A DNA stretch of 64,000 nucleotides from Aestuariivivens sediminis (GCF_022662105.1 NZ_JAKMCP010000001.1:372001-436000), one strand, 5' to 3'. Numbered from the stretch's first letter, positions 27,814-38,078 are shown. Notes: generated from the sequence alone by a model not told the origin. Numbers and translations are program-made.

Positions 27814-30800
27814 ATGAAAATTGTCTGTATTTTTAAGGAAAAAGGATTGTATCTTCTTTTTTTTCTATTCTTTTTAAGTTTTAAAGTATCTGCTCAAGAT
27901 ACAGTTTCAGGAACTGTTAAAAGTAAAGGCTTACCATTGCCAGGGGCCACAATCACTATTAAAGGAACAAATACTGGAACTGTTTCAGATTTTAATGGTA
28001 AATATGAAATTAAAGCGAAATCTGATGCTGTTTTGTTAATTTCGTTTTTAGGATACGAAACGCTTGAAGAAAATGTTAATGGAAGATCCGAAATCAACAT
28101 TAATCTTGAGGAAAGTCAAGAGGAACTATCAGAAGTTGTACTAGTTGGTTATGGTGCCGTAAAAAAGAGTGATTTCACAGGGTCTTCTTCAAAAGTTGCA
28201 AACAAAGAATTAGAAGAATTTCCAATTACGAATCTTGAAAGTGCTTTACAAGGCCGTATGGCAGGTGTAAATATAACTAGCACTTCATCAGAGCCAGGAG
28301 GGGGGGTCAGCATCCAAATTAGGGGAGCAACTTCTTTATCTGGGGGAAATCAACCATTATATGTCATTGATGGTGTACCTCAATTTAACGATGCTTCACG
28401 TTCTGCAGCTGAAATAAATGGATTTGCTCCAACTAATGCTTTAGCTTCCTTAAATCCGAATGATATAGAGTCTGTAGAAGTGTTAAAAGACGCTTCGTCT
28501 GCTGCGATATATGGTTCAAGAGGTGCAAATGGTGTAATCATTATTACAACTAAAAAAGGAAAAGCAGGAGAAAGCAATATAACTTTTGATACTTTTACTA
28601 CGATTGCCGAAAGACCAAAATCCATTCCACTTGCCACTGCAAGAGAGTTCGCAACCCACATAAACCTAGCAAATACAAATCTTGGCGGAGAACCTTATTA
28701 CAATGGTGAAGAAAGGTTCACAGTGGATGGTCAACAAAGTGTGATCTTTCCCAACCCTGAAGAATTGGGTCAAGGTACAGATTGGCAAAGAGAAATATTT
28801 AGGTCTGCCATAACAAATAATTATCAATTAACGGCAAGTGGTGGGAATGATGCTGTAAGATATTTACTCTCTGGAAATTATTTAAAAGACGAAGGTGTTG
28901 TTAAATTTTCAAAATATAGAAAAGGCGCATTTAGATTAAATCTTGATGCCGATTTAAATAAAAGATTAAAAGCAGTTGTGAATCTCAGTTATTCCGCTGA
29001 TTTAAATGACAGAGCAGAAAGTACAAATCTAAGCACAACTCCTGGAGGTCTATCTCCAAGTGGTTCTATATTAAAATCTTTAATAACAAGTCCAGCACTT
29101 TCAACAGATAATCAGCTTTATCAAGTTTTTCTTCTTCTTCCTGATAGAGGCTCCTCTTCAGGATTATTAAACCCATTATTAGATTTAGAAAACACTATTA
29201 ACCAGAGGCGTTATAATATTTTTCAAGGAAGTATGGATTTGACTTACAAATTTAATGACAACTTAAACTTTACAGTGAGAACGGCATACAACAGAACATT
29301 TAGTGCCAATGACAGCTATTGGAATAACTTAACGGCCTTTGGTTATGATGCTAAACAAAGAACATTTCAAAGTGATTGGAGAACAAATTCGTACATAAAT
29401 GAAAACTTTCTTACTTATAATAAAAATACCGAAGATTTCAATATAAATGTCGTTGTTGGTAATACATTGCAAAAGGAAGATGGTAGAGGTGCAGTATTAA
29501 ATGCTGAAAATTTAAGTATTCCAACAAATAATGGTCTTTTCCTCATACCTCTTTACCAAAACATATCAATCCCTCAAAGAAATTTTGTTGAATCGACATT
29601 AGTATCAGGATTTGCAAGAGGGTCATTTAGTTATAAGGGCAAATATTTATTAACTTTAACGGGAAGGGCAGACGCTTCTAGTAAGTTTGCTGAAAATAAA
29701 AAATGGGCATTTTTTCCGTCAGTTGGTTTAGGTTGGACGTTTTCAAGCGAAACATTTTTTGAGGAATTCCGTAATGTAATTTCAACTGGAAAGTTCAGGT
29801 TTAGTTACGGAACTAGCGGTAATCAAGCAATAAGTCCATTCCAATCTTTATCAACATTAGCACCACTGAATTTTGGGTTTAGAAACGGTCAAGCTACGGG
29901 TATTGTTACTAATTCCTCTGAAAATAAAGATTTATCTTGGGAAACAACAACACAAATAGATTATGGTCTGGATCTGTCGTTCTTAAATAACAGATTTAAC
30001 CTTACATTGGATCTGTATGAAAAAGAAACTGAAGATTTATTGCAAGCTAAAGATATTCCTTCGGAATCTGGATTCAATTCCATATTATCCAATTTTGGTA
30101 CAATTAAAAATAAAGGTTTTGAAATCTCTTTGTCCGGTAAAATTTTAAACAAAGAAAACTTTGGATGGGATTTTGCTTTTAACTATGCAAGAAATGAAAA
30201 TGAAATAGTAGATTTAGGAGAAGGTGTAGAATTTTATAATGCCCAAAATGGTCAAGCAGATTATACGCACAGACTAAGAGTTGGCGGTCAATTAGGAGAC
30301 TTTTGGGGATTTGAAACAGATGGGTTACTAAGCGCTGAGGATATTACAAACGGTGCTCCAACATTAGGTGGATCCACATTTGAAGGAGATTTAAAATTTA
30401 AGGATACCAATGAAGATGGAGCTATTACTGATGCTGATAAAGTGCTTCTTGGAAACGCTTTCCCAGATTTTACAATAGGAATTTCCAATAATTTTAGTTT
30501 CAAAAATTGGGAATTGAATTCATTGATTGTAGGGAATTTCGGAAATGAAATTTTAAATCAAAATTTATTATATGGTACTTATGGATCATATTTTGGTGTA
30601 CCTACACAAAAATACTTAAGCGACTTTTGGACACCTGAAAACAAAGATGCCTATTATCCTCGACCTTCAGCAGGAGCAGTTAATAATGTTACTTCTGATA
30701 GGTTAATTGAAGATGGTTCCTTTTTAAGGATTAAAACACTATCACTCGTTTATAATTATCAATTGCCGAATTCCAAAACTAAGTTTAGATTTAATTTAAC

Positions 30801-30948
30801 AGCACAAAACCTTTTTACATTTACGGATTATAGCGGATATGATCCTGAGGTTAGTGGTTACGGACAAAGCATTCTTACTCCTGGTATTGATGTAGGTAGT
30901 TATCCGAGAACTAGATTATGGACTATTGGAGCTCAAGTACAATTTTAA
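27814..30948 (+). CDS. SusC-family TonB-dependent transporter of the rhamnose PUL
   Basis: A 1044-residue SusC-like receptor: signal peptide ending at VSAQ (about residue 28), carboxypeptidase-D regulatory-like domain (about 30-105), the SEVVLVGYGAVKKSD box, and the plug region with IQIRGATSLSGGNQPLYVIDGVP and IESVEVLKDASSAAIYG, followed by the barrel. First gene of a plus-strand operon that ends with RhaM. It should import rhamnose-containing oligosaccharides, which is inferred from its neighbours and shared promoter type, not from the protein itself. Confidence 0.96.
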   Translation: MKIVCIFKEKGLYLLFFLFFLSFKVSAQDTVSGTVKSKGLPLPGATITIKGTNTGTVSDFNGKYEIKAKSDAVLLISFLGYETLEENVNGRSEININLEESQEELSEVVLVGYGAVKKSDFTGSSSKVANKELEEFPITNLESALQGRMAGVNITSTSSEPGGGVSIQIRGATSLSGGNQPLYVIDGVPQFNDASRSAAEINGFAPTNALASLNPNDIESVEVLKDASSAAIYGSRGANGVIIITTKKGKAGESNITFDTFTTIAERPKSIPLATAREFATHINLANTNLGGEPYYNGEERFTVDGQQSVIFPNPEELGQGTDWQREIFRSAITNNYQLTASGGNDAVRYLLSGNYLKDEGVVKFSKYRKGAFRLNLDADLNKRLKAVVNLSYSADLNDRAESTNLSTTPGGLSPSGSILKSLITSPALSTDNQLYQVFLLLPDRGSSSGLLNPLLDLENTINQRRYNIFQGSMDLTYKFNDNLNFTVRTAYNRTFSANDSYWNNLTAFGYDAKQRTFQSDWRTNSYINENFLTYNKNTEDFNINVVVGNTLQKEDGRGAVLNAENLSIPTNNGLFLIPLYQNISIPQRNFVESTLVSGFARGSFSYKGKYLLTLTGRADASSKFAENKKWAFFPSVGLGWTFSSETFFEEFRNVISTGKFRFSYGTSGNQAISPFQSLSTLAPLNFGFRNGQATGIVTNSSENKDLSWETTTQIDYGLDLSFLNNRFNLTLDLYEKETEDLLQAKDIPSESGFNSILSNFGTIKNKGFEISLSGKILNKENFGWDFAFNYARNENEIVDLGEGVEFYNAQNGQADYTHRLRVGGQLGDFWGFETDGLLSAEDITNGAPTLGGSTFEGDLKFKDTNEDGAITDADKVLLGNAFPDFTIGISNNFSFKNWELNSLIVGNFGNEILNQNLLYGTYGSYFGVPTQKYLSDFWTPENKDAYYPRPSAGAVNNVTSDRLIEDGSFLRIKTLSLVYNYQLPNSKTKFRFNLTAQNLFTFTDYSGYDPEVSGYGQSILTPGIDVGSYPRTRLWTIGAQVQF

Positions 30949-30959
30949 AAAATAAAACT

Positions 30960-32465
30960 ATGAAGAATTTAATTTATTTAGCCTTGGTATTATTCTTATT
31001 CTGTCTTACTTCATGTGAAGAGGAATTAAATGAAGTACCACTTACAACGATTTCACCGAACAACTTTTATAAATCGCAGTCTGATTTAGAACTTGCAACT
31101 TTAGGAGCAATAGGAATCCATAGTAGTTTAGATTTGTATTCTTGGGGGATACACTATGCTCAAACATGGCCAGCCGGCGATTATAACAGAGGTCCTGGTG
31201 ACCCCTGGGAAAACTTGTCCTTCGAATCTAATTGGTATTTTTCCAGCTTATTATGGGATGCAAATTATAGATTAATTAATAACGTAAACTTAGCTTTGGA
31301 TAAGATTGATGGTGTACAATTTGATAGTGAGGAAAAAAGAAATGCACTAGTAGGAGAACTTCATTTTCTAAGGGCAGTATCATATTTTGATCTAGTAAGA
31401 TTATTTGGTAAAGTACCTTTACACTTAAGTCCAACAGTTGATTTAGCAGGTTCCTCTTTACCAGAATCTGAAATTGCCGATGTTTACGAAGCCATAGTAT
31501 CAGATTTAAAAGCAGCTGAATCTATATTAGACATAAATAACGCTTATGGAGATGGCTACGCAACAAAAGGTTCGGCTGCTGGCCTTTTAGTAAAAGTATA
31601 TGTTTTTATGGCTGGGTATCCACTAAAAGATACATCCAAATGGACTATGGCATTAGAGCAAGTGAAAAAAATTGTAGATGTAGGCAATCCTTCAGTTTCT
31701 GCTTCTCCCTATAATTATTATCTAGAGCCTGACTTTCAAAATTTATTTTACCTAGTTATTTCTCCGGCTTTTTCTGGCTCTGGTGGATCAGGAAGCGTGA
31801 CAATAGGTCAGCCAGCTAACGAAAATGGCCCAGAGGCTGTATATGAAATTAATTTTGACCAAACCCCTGGGCTTATTTCCTCTGCATTTCCAACTTCAGT
31901 TAGTGGACTGCTTATCAAAGATTGGTTAAGAACATACTTTGAGGATAATGATTACAGAAAAGAAGTAACCATGGTTACGACCGATACAGACCCTCTAGGC
32001 TCTATGTTTCTTGAGAAAAAATTTCAAAGTACAGGAAGTACTTGGTATGATAATTCAAACAACTGGCCATATTTAAGGTACGCTAATCTTATATTATATC
32101 TGGCAGAAGCTGAGAATGAAGTAAATGGTCCTACTCCACTAGCATTTAGCGCGCTAAACGCCATTCGTGAAAGAGCGAGAAAAGGTAAAAATGGTGAACC
32201 AGAAAGAGCGGTGCCCGCAGATTACACAACGGCAGATGCCAGTACAAAAGAAGAGTTTAGACAATTATTATACAGAGAGCGTATTTTAGAATTCGCCTGT
32301 GAAGGCGAGAATTGGTTTGACTGGATAAGAACTGAAAGACTTGAAGAGTTGCTTAATTTCCAAGGTCGCTCTCAATACTACAGACCAAGATTAGAGTTTT
32401 TCCCAAAGCCACAGTCACAAGTTACACTGTCTAATGGAAATATTAGTCAAAATACAGGTTATTAA
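30960..32465 (+). CDS. SusD-family nutrient-binding lipoprotein of the rhamnose PUL
   Basis: The start is ATG 30960, 11 bases after the SusC stop; a longer frame beginning at 30918 overlaps SusC and lacks a signal peptide start. About 501 residues with a lipoprotein signal (FCLTSCEEEL), SusD pattern VPLTTISPNNFYKSQSD, helices with ALVGELHFLRAVSYFDLVRLFGKVPL, and the C-terminal FPKPQSQVTLSNGNISQNTGY. Partner of the SusC encoded just upstream. Confidence 0.95.
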   Translation: MKNLIYLALVLFLFCLTSCEEELNEVPLTTISPNNFYKSQSDLELATLGAIGIHSSLDLYSWGIHYAQTWPAGDYNRGPGDPWENLSFESNWYFSSLLWDANYRLINNVNLALDKIDGVQFDSEEKRNALVGELHFLRAVSYFDLVRLFGKVPLHLSPTVDLAGSSLPESEIADVYEAIVSDLKAAESILDINNAYGDGYATKGSAAGLLVKVYVFMAGYPLKDTSKWTMALEQVKKIVDVGNPSVSASPYNYYLEPDFQNLFYLVISPAFSGSGGSGSVTIGQPANENGPEAVYEINFDQTPGLISSAFPTSVSGLLIKDWLRTYFEDNDYRKEVTMVTTDTDPLGSMFLEKKFQSTGSTWYDNSNNWPYLRYANLILYLAEAENEVNGPTPLAFSALNAIRERARKGKNGEPERAVPADYTTADASTKEEFRQLLYRERILEFACEGENWFDWIRTERLEELLNFQGRSQYYRPRLEFFPKPQSQVTLSNGNISQNTGY

Positions 32466-32520
32466 TAGTGCAATAGCAAATCACTAACAAAACCTCATTA
32501 GGAGTTATTAAGCTCTTTCT

Positions 32521-32565
32521 AGAATCTAATAAGAAGTTTGTATTATAAACATCTTATTAGATTCT
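32521..32565. repeat. Strong intergenic hairpin after susD
   Basis: AGAATCTAATAAGA (32521-32534) and its exact complement TCTTATTAGATTCT (32552-32565) can form a 14-bp stem with a 17-base loop in the 149 bases between SusD and the next enzyme gene. No T-run follows, so it is not a standard terminator. Such a structure could protect the SusC/SusD part of the transcript or partly stop transcription, so that enzymes are made at a lower level. That role is inference. Confidence 0.75.
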
Positions 32566-32614
32566 GGCAATCATGATAAATCTGGAAATTTTTTACAATA
32601 CCAGAAAATATAAT

Positions 32615-34330
32615 ATGAAAAACTTATTATTAAAAAATAATTGTAGAGCAATTATAATATTCTTATTATCAATAAATAACCTCTTCGCTCAGGCTAACAA
32701 GAACGTATTCAATGAAAAACCTGCTGGATTTGACTATTTTATTGGGATTGTTGGAAACCCCTCAGCACCAAATATTGATTGGAGTGATAAACAGCTTATT
32801 GAATTGAAACAGCTTGGAGTAAACATGTTACAATTAAGTATAGCTTGGGGTGGTAAACCTGCCGATGAAGTTCTTAATCTTGAAGATTTGGATGAGGAGC
32901 AAAAAGCCAAGTTTAAATATAGAATAAAGCAAGCCAAAAAATTTGGTTTTAAAACTATAGCCCATTTTGGTATTCCAAGAATGCTCAACTATGCACCAAT
33001 TCTTCCAGCTTGTATTATGGATGAGGATATCAAGAAAAAATATGTGGATTTGATAAGTGATTTTATGATTTCCTTTCCAGAAGTTGACGACATCTTAGTT
33101 TACACATACGATCAACAGGCTTGGATATGTAGCGAATTTGGACCATGTCCTCGTTGTAGTGGATTACCCCTAGATGAAAGGTTACCTGGTTTTTTAAACC
33201 TTCTCAATAATACAATACAAAAGTATAGACCTAATGGTTCAAGATTATGGTGGAAACCATGGGAGATTTCAAAAGGTCAAACTATAGCAATATTAGAAAA
33301 GCTTAATACAAAAGGGTTAGGTTTAATGCTGAATCCTTCAACCACAAACGAGGTTTATCCTTTTAATGATAGATCCTTTAAATCTGATTTGGGAGTTAAA
33401 CGTTTTGTTACCCTAGCCCGTACTAGAAATATACCCGTTATTGGAGAATTTGATCATACACTATATAAGCCTTTATATCAGATAGGAGACTATTTTCCTA
33501 GACTTGTATACGAAACATTGAATGGATGGAAAGAACTTAATATTCAAGGAATTAAGGAGTATTATGGTTTTGAAAGTTCTAACTTTTCGGTTAATTATGA
33601 AATGCTAAAAGCTTGGGTAAAATCTCCTGAGGAATCCCTTGAATATTTACTTAATAAAATAGCTGCCCCATATGGGGAAAAACGCTCCGGTTTTATGAAA
33701 GAAGCATGGGAGCTTGTTGCTCAATCTGTGGAGGCATTTCCTTGGGATGTAACTTATTTAATAGGGCCAATGGGGTTAGATCTCTCACAAAATGGCACTC
33801 ATAGTTGGCAACCAGCAAATATTCCTAATGCAACTTGGGATACACCTATATGGGAAGCTAACAGAAGAGCTAATTTTATGTTAACAGATTCTAACAAGGC
33901 CCATCCATGGATTTTTGAAGACGCTGGTCTAAGATTAGAAGATGCCGCTAAACTTGGCTTTTTAGCTGTAGAATTTTTTGATAAGGCTATAGCTGAAAAT
34001 GGGATAAAAATCGAGGAAATCAAAGAACAGAGAGCAATTGTTAATAAAACATCGAAATCTCTGCGAGGAGTATCTATACATTATTTATTAACTCTCGCTT
34101 CACAAGATGCAAGAATGGCACAAATTAATGATGATCAGTTTCAATTAATTGTTAAAAGAATCGATAAACTTCTAGTAAGAGATCTAGAAAATGGTAATAA
34201 AGAAGCAGAAAAAAAACTAATTGAGTTTAGACAAAACCCAAAGCAATGGTTACAATTTAGTTTTAATCCAAGAACTCATGAATCGATCAGCTATCCCGAT
34301 TGGAAAGTATGGACTGTTCCACAAGATTAA
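32615..34330 (+). CDS. Secreted orphan glycosidase-like protein with conserved Cys cluster (paralogue 1)
   Basis: Start chosen at ATG 32615, which gives a signal peptide ending in LFAQ; a frame from 32573 adds 14 residues. About 571 residues. The order of motifs is like a TIM-barrel glycosidase: GVNMLQLSIAWG, FGFKTIAHFG, ILVYTYDQQAWICSE, WWKPWEISKGQT, IPVIGEFDH, GIKEYYGFES, then a helical C-terminal part with WEANRRANFM. Four Cys (133, 172, 178, 181; the last three as C-x5-C-x2-C) are shared with the paralogue at 36254 and look like a metal site. Glu217 is a candidate catalytic residue. I cannot place it in a known GH family. Being in a rhamnose PUL without a recognisable rhamnosidase, it may release rhamnose. 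Confidence 0.72.
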   Translation: MKNLLLKNNCRAIIIFLLSINNLFAQANKNVFNEKPAGFDYFIGIVGNPSAPNIDWSDKQLIELKQLGVNMLQLSIAWGGKPADEVLNLEDLDEEQKAKFKYRIKQAKKFGFKTIAHFGIPRMLNYAPILPACIMDEDIKKKYVDLISDFMISFPEVDDILVYTYDQQAWICSEFGPCPRCSGLPLDERLPGFLNLLNNTIQKYRPNGSRLWWKPWEISKGQTIAILEKLNTKGLGLMLNPSTTNEVYPFNDRSFKSDLGVKRFVTLARTRNIPVIGEFDHTLYKPLYQIGDYFPRLVYETLNGWKELNIQGIKEYYGFESSNFSVNYEMLKAWVKSPEESLEYLLNKIAAPYGEKRSGFMKEAWELVAQSVEAFPWDVTYLIGPMGLDLSQNGTHSWQPANIPNATWDTPIWEANRRANFMLTDSNKAHPWIFEDAGLRLEDAAKLGFLAVEFFDKAIAENGIKIEEIKEQRAIVNKTSKSLRGVSIHYLLTLASQDARMAQINDDQFQLIVKRIDKLLVRDLENGNKEAEKKLIEFRQNPKQWLQFSFNPRTHESISYPDWKVWTVPQD

Positions 34331-34368
34331 ATACGACTTAACTTATTAACATTTTACATAATAAAATA

Positions 34369-36234
34369 ATGGCTCATAAAAGAATTTATTTATCGGTAGT
34401 AGCACTCCTTTTCTTTTTATTATCATTTGCTCAAAAAAAGGATGTTCTTTTTCCACTCCCTTCAAATTCAGTTCATTTTGAACATATTTTTGAAGAGGCC
34501 ATACAAAGATCAATTGAAAACTGGATTAAAGGAAGTGTTCCTTATTCTGCACTTGTAGATAAATTTCGTACTGGGAGGTCATTTTTTGCACAAGGAGAAA
34601 TGTGGGGTAAAGCAGTTAGGTCTGGTTGTATGTTTTATAGATATACTCAAGACCCAAAACTTAAAAATATTCTAGACAAGACGATGAAAGATATGATGAG
34701 TGCCTCTAGACCTAATGGAAGTATTAGTTGTTCTACAATTGAGAACCAACCCGATGGACCTGGTGGAGATCTTTGGGAGCGAAAATACGTGCTGTTGGCC
34801 ATGCTACAGTATTATACAAATGTGCAAAAGGATTCAACAGTACTTAATTCAATGATTGGGCAATTGGATTGCATCATTGACCAAGTTGGATATCCTCCAA
34901 AAACCAGTATATTAGACTTAGGATGGAGCCCTAATAAAATAGAATCTAGCACTTTGCTGGAGCCAACAATGCGAATCTACAATTTAACACAAAACCAAAA
35001 ATATTTAGATTTTGCTACCTATATCGTTAATGAAGGTGGCGCAAAAGGCTACAATCTTTTCCAAGCTGCTTTAAATAATGTAGACCCATATAAAATGGCT
35101 GGTGTATACCCCAAAGCTTATGAAATGATGTCACTTTTTGAGGGACTGGTAGAATATTACAGAGTAACTAAAGAAGAAAAATGGAAACAGGCCGTATTGA
35201 ACCTTTTTCACAACATCATAGAAAAAGAAATTACCATAATTGGAAATGGTGGAGGAGACCAACCTTACCATCCAAAAGTACTTGGAGAAGCATGGGATAA
35301 TACAGCAGTAGAACAAACCAATCCAGATATGGAAAGGATGATGGAAACTTGCGTGGGTGTTACTTGGATGAAACTTTGTAGTCAATTATTACGTCTTACG
35401 GGAGACCCTCTTACGGTAGATATGATAGAGAAGTATGCCTATAACGGACTTCTAGGAGCCATGAAACCCGAAGGGGATGGCTTTAGCTATGTTAATTTAC
35501 TCAATGGAGTGAAAACTAATGCAGAAGGTTGGGGAGGAAATGTATCAGGCGTCTACATGACCTGTTGTAATCTCAACGGTCCTATGGGACTGGCATATTT
35601 ACCTTACGTTGCAGTAATGAAATCTAATTCTGGTCCTGTAATCAATTTATATGAAAAAGGTTTAGCTTCAGTTGATTTATCTGAAGAAAATAAGGTCGGT
35701 TTTAAAATTGAAACAGATTATCCCAAATCAGGAAATATAGCTATAAATGTTTCACCAAAAATAACTGCGAATTTCAATTTAAAGTTACGCATTCCTGCAT
35801 GGAGTACTGCCACAATCCTAAAAATCAATGGTAAAGAATACCCGGCTAGTGCCGGCACTTATGCTGATATAAATAGAAAATGGTCAACGGGAGATTTAAT
35901 AGAACTACAATTAGATATGAGATGTCGTATTATTGATGCACCTCAAGGTAGCAACCGAAAAGGAGATCATTTTAAAGCTCTGGTAAGAGGTCCGATTGTA
36001 TTGACAAGAGATGAAAATTTAGATGAGAACTATGACAAACCAATAAATATCATTTCAAAAAATGGCCTTGTAGAAATCATAGAAAAGCAACCTACTTATG
36101 ATCACATAAAATTTCAATTCAAAATTCCGACAGAAAGTGGCCATATAGACATGATAGACTATGCATCTGCTAACAGCTGGTCTGGTAAAAAAGTTTTTAC
36201 ATGGATTCCATATGAACCAGAAATAAATAACTAA
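34369..36234 (+). CDS. GH127-like (DUF1680) glycosidase with cysteine-metal active site
   Basis: A 621-residue exported protein (signal peptide ending in LSFAQ). It keeps the active-site pattern of GH127 beta-L-arabinofuranosidases: Glu326-x-Cys328 in METCVG and the Cys399-Cys400 pair in MTCCN, which bind zinc, one Cys being the nucleophile. The alpha/alpha-barrel region covers about 20-430, followed by a beta-sandwich with LKLRIPAWS and ALVRGPIVL. Besides L-arabinofuranose, relatives act on other sugars, including 3,6-anhydro-D-galactose in GH127/GH129. It sits between the two orphan paralogues. The true substrate in this PUL is open. Confidence 0.85.
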   Translation: MAHKRIYLSVVALLFFLLSFAQKKDVLFPLPSNSVHFEHIFEEAIQRSIENWIKGSVPYSALVDKFRTGRSFFAQGEMWGKAVRSGCMFYRYTQDPKLKNILDKTMKDMMSASRPNGSISCSTIENQPDGPGGDLWERKYVLLAMLQYYTNVQKDSTVLNSMIGQLDCIIDQVGYPPKTSILDLGWSPNKIESSTLLEPTMRIYNLTQNQKYLDFATYIVNEGGAKGYNLFQAALNNVDPYKMAGVYPKAYEMMSLFEGLVEYYRVTKEEKWKQAVLNLFHNIIEKEITIIGNGGGDQPYHPKVLGEAWDNTAVEQTNPDMERMMETCVGVTWMKLCSQLLRLTGDPLTVDMIEKYAYNGLLGAMKPEGDGFSYVNLLNGVKTNAEGWGGNVSGVYMTCCNLNGPMGLAYLPYVAVMKSNSGPVINLYEKGLASVDLSEENKVGFKIETDYPKSGNIAINVSPKITANFNLKLRIPAWSTATILKINGKEYPASAGTYADINRKWSTGDLIELQLDMRCRIIDAPQGSNRKGDHFKALVRGPIVLTRDENLDENYDKPINIISKNGLVEIIEKQPTYDHIKFQFKIPTESGHIDMIDYASANSWSGKKVFTWIPYEPEINN

Positions 36235-36253
36235 TACAACTTAAATATTTAAT

Positions 36254-38035
36254 ATGAAAATTATAAATTATGTACTAATTATTTTACTATTGACATCATG
36301 TGTTACAGAAAATAAGGACGGTAAAGAAAAAGAATTTTTAAATCAAGACATTGAATATAAAGTTGGCCTTTTAGGAGCACCCTCCTATCCCGATGTGGAA
36401 TGGAATGATGAAAATATGCAAACCATGAAAGACTTAGGGTTCAATACCATGCAACTTAATATTGCATGGGGGTATAGACCAGGAGATGATCCATTAAATT
36501 TGGAAGATGTCTTAGAGTTGCCAGAAAAATTCAAATTGCCCATAGATATAGATACTACTTTAAACAAAAATGTTGGGTCTAGCAAAACTTTTATACGTAC
36601 TAAAGATAAAATTTCGGTTCGTGCCAAAGAGCTAAAACATAGAGTAGCTATTTGCAAAAAATATGGATTTAGGAGTATCTTTCATTTTGGAGCTCCCTTT
36701 GTAGCATATCCTGCAAATGAACCTTTATCACAATGCATTTCTAATGATGCTACTATTGATAGATATACTACACTCATAAAAAATTTTCACAAGGAGTTTT
36801 CTGGTGTTGATGACTTATTAATTTATACATATGATCAAAATGCTTGGTTATGCAGTGAGTATGGTCCATGTGAACGGTGTCATGGCGTTCCTTTAGATGA
36901 GAGAGTTTCTAAATTTATTAATACATTGGCCAGCACCTGGAAATCCCTTAATGGTGATGGAAGAGTGTGGTGGGAGCCTTGGGAAATTTCAGCAGGTCAA
37001 ACTTTTAGTATTGTAGATAAGCTTGATCCTGAATCTGTTGGTTTATCTCTTCATTCAAGTATTGCAGAGGTTCAAATTGCAATACCTGCCGATAGGTGGT
37101 TTAAAAATTTGGTAAACCTAGCAAATGAAAATAATATTCCTGTTTTAGGCGAAGTATGGATGGGAAGTGCCACTGAAGAGGTAGAACCTTATATAAATAT
37201 TCCAACGCCTCTTGCCACTTTAAAGGCATTAAGAGCAGTAAATAATTCTGGTAAACTAAAAGGAATTAAAGAATATTATGGAAATATTCCAAATAGAGAA
37301 GATGTAAACTTGCGAATGACTTCCATATTCTTTTCTAACCCAGATATTTCAGATAATGAAGCTTTGAAGCAATTGGCAGAGCCCTACGGTGAAGTAGCAG
37401 ATAAAGTAGCAGAATTTTGGGAATACTCATCCGAAGCAATTGAACTCTATCCTTGGGATATTTCTTGGAATTCAAGAGAAATAGGGAGAATAGACCCTAT
37501 TCATCTCATGTCTGCCGCTACACTTAAAGGCGTTAGCTGGGAAACTCCTTCTTGGCAGTCTAACCGCAGGGCTGGCTTTATGAGAACGTCTGAAACAGAG
37601 GAACCTCATTATTGGATGTTAGAAGATGCTCAACTTCGTTTTGAAAAAAGTGCCGAAAAAATTGGAAAAGCATTATCTGTTGCCAATGAAATTAAAGATG
37701 ATGTGCCTAATGGCTATAGGGAAAGTTTTAATTCAAGCATTACAGAATTAACAAGTTTGCGAAAAGCATTATTATCATACGTTTATCATATTAGAGAAAC
37801 CAATTTATCCTCTTTAATGAGAAGCTCATTGAAGAATACAGGAAAAATCAAGGAATCTAACCTTAACGAATTAAGGTCTATACTTAAAAAAGATATCGAA
37901 AATCAGGGTACCTCAGAATTTGTAGGCCCTGCACTAGACCTTTTGGAATCTGATGTCAACCAATTTTTAGACACCTATTTTAAAGTGACGCCTTTTACAG
38001 GGCAAAGAAACGTTTGGTCTGTGACATCAAAATAA
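36254..38035 (+). CDS. Lipoprotein orphan glycosidase-like protein with conserved Cys cluster (paralogue 2)
   Basis: The 593-residue paralogue of 32615-34330. A lipoprotein signal (LLLTSCVTEN, Cys16) replaces the plain signal peptide, so this copy is membrane-anchored. Shared motifs are GFNTMQLNIAWG, GFRSIFHFG, LLIYTYDQNAWLCSE, WWEPWEISAGQT, IPVLGEVW, GIKEYYGN and WQSNRRAGFM. The four Cys are residues 161, 200, 206 and 209; Glu241 and Glu244 are candidate catalytic residues. An insert of about 30 residues (near 78-110) distinguishes it. The two copies flank the GH127-like gene, which suggests a duplication with division of labour between cell-surface and periplasmic steps. Family unknown to me. 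Confidence 0.72.
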   Translation: MKIINYVLIILLLTSCVTENKDGKEKEFLNQDIEYKVGLLGAPSYPDVEWNDENMQTMKDLGFNTMQLNIAWGYRPGDDPLNLEDVLELPEKFKLPIDIDTTLNKNVGSSKTFIRTKDKISVRAKELKHRVAICKKYGFRSIFHFGAPFVAYPANEPLSQCISNDATIDRYTTLIKNFHKEFSGVDDLLIYTYDQNAWLCSEYGPCERCHGVPLDERVSKFINTLASTWKSLNGDGRVWWEPWEISAGQTFSIVDKLDPESVGLSLHSSIAEVQIAIPADRWFKNLVNLANENNIPVLGEVWMGSATEEVEPYINIPTPLATLKALRAVNNSGKLKGIKEYYGNIPNREDVNLRMTSIFFSNPDISDNEALKQLAEPYGEVADKVAEFWEYSSEAIELYPWDISWNSREIGRIDPIHLMSAATLKGVSWETPSWQSNRRAGFMRTSETEEPHYWMLEDAQLRFEKSAEKIGKALSVANEIKDDVPNGYRESFNSSITELTSLRKALLSYVYHIRETNLSSLMRSSLKNTGKIKESNLNELRSILKKDIENQGTSEFVGPALDLLESDVNQFLDTYFKVTPFTGQRNVWSVTSK

Positions 38036-38078
38036 AATATGGTTAAGCTATTATTATGTCTATTTATAATTATACAAA

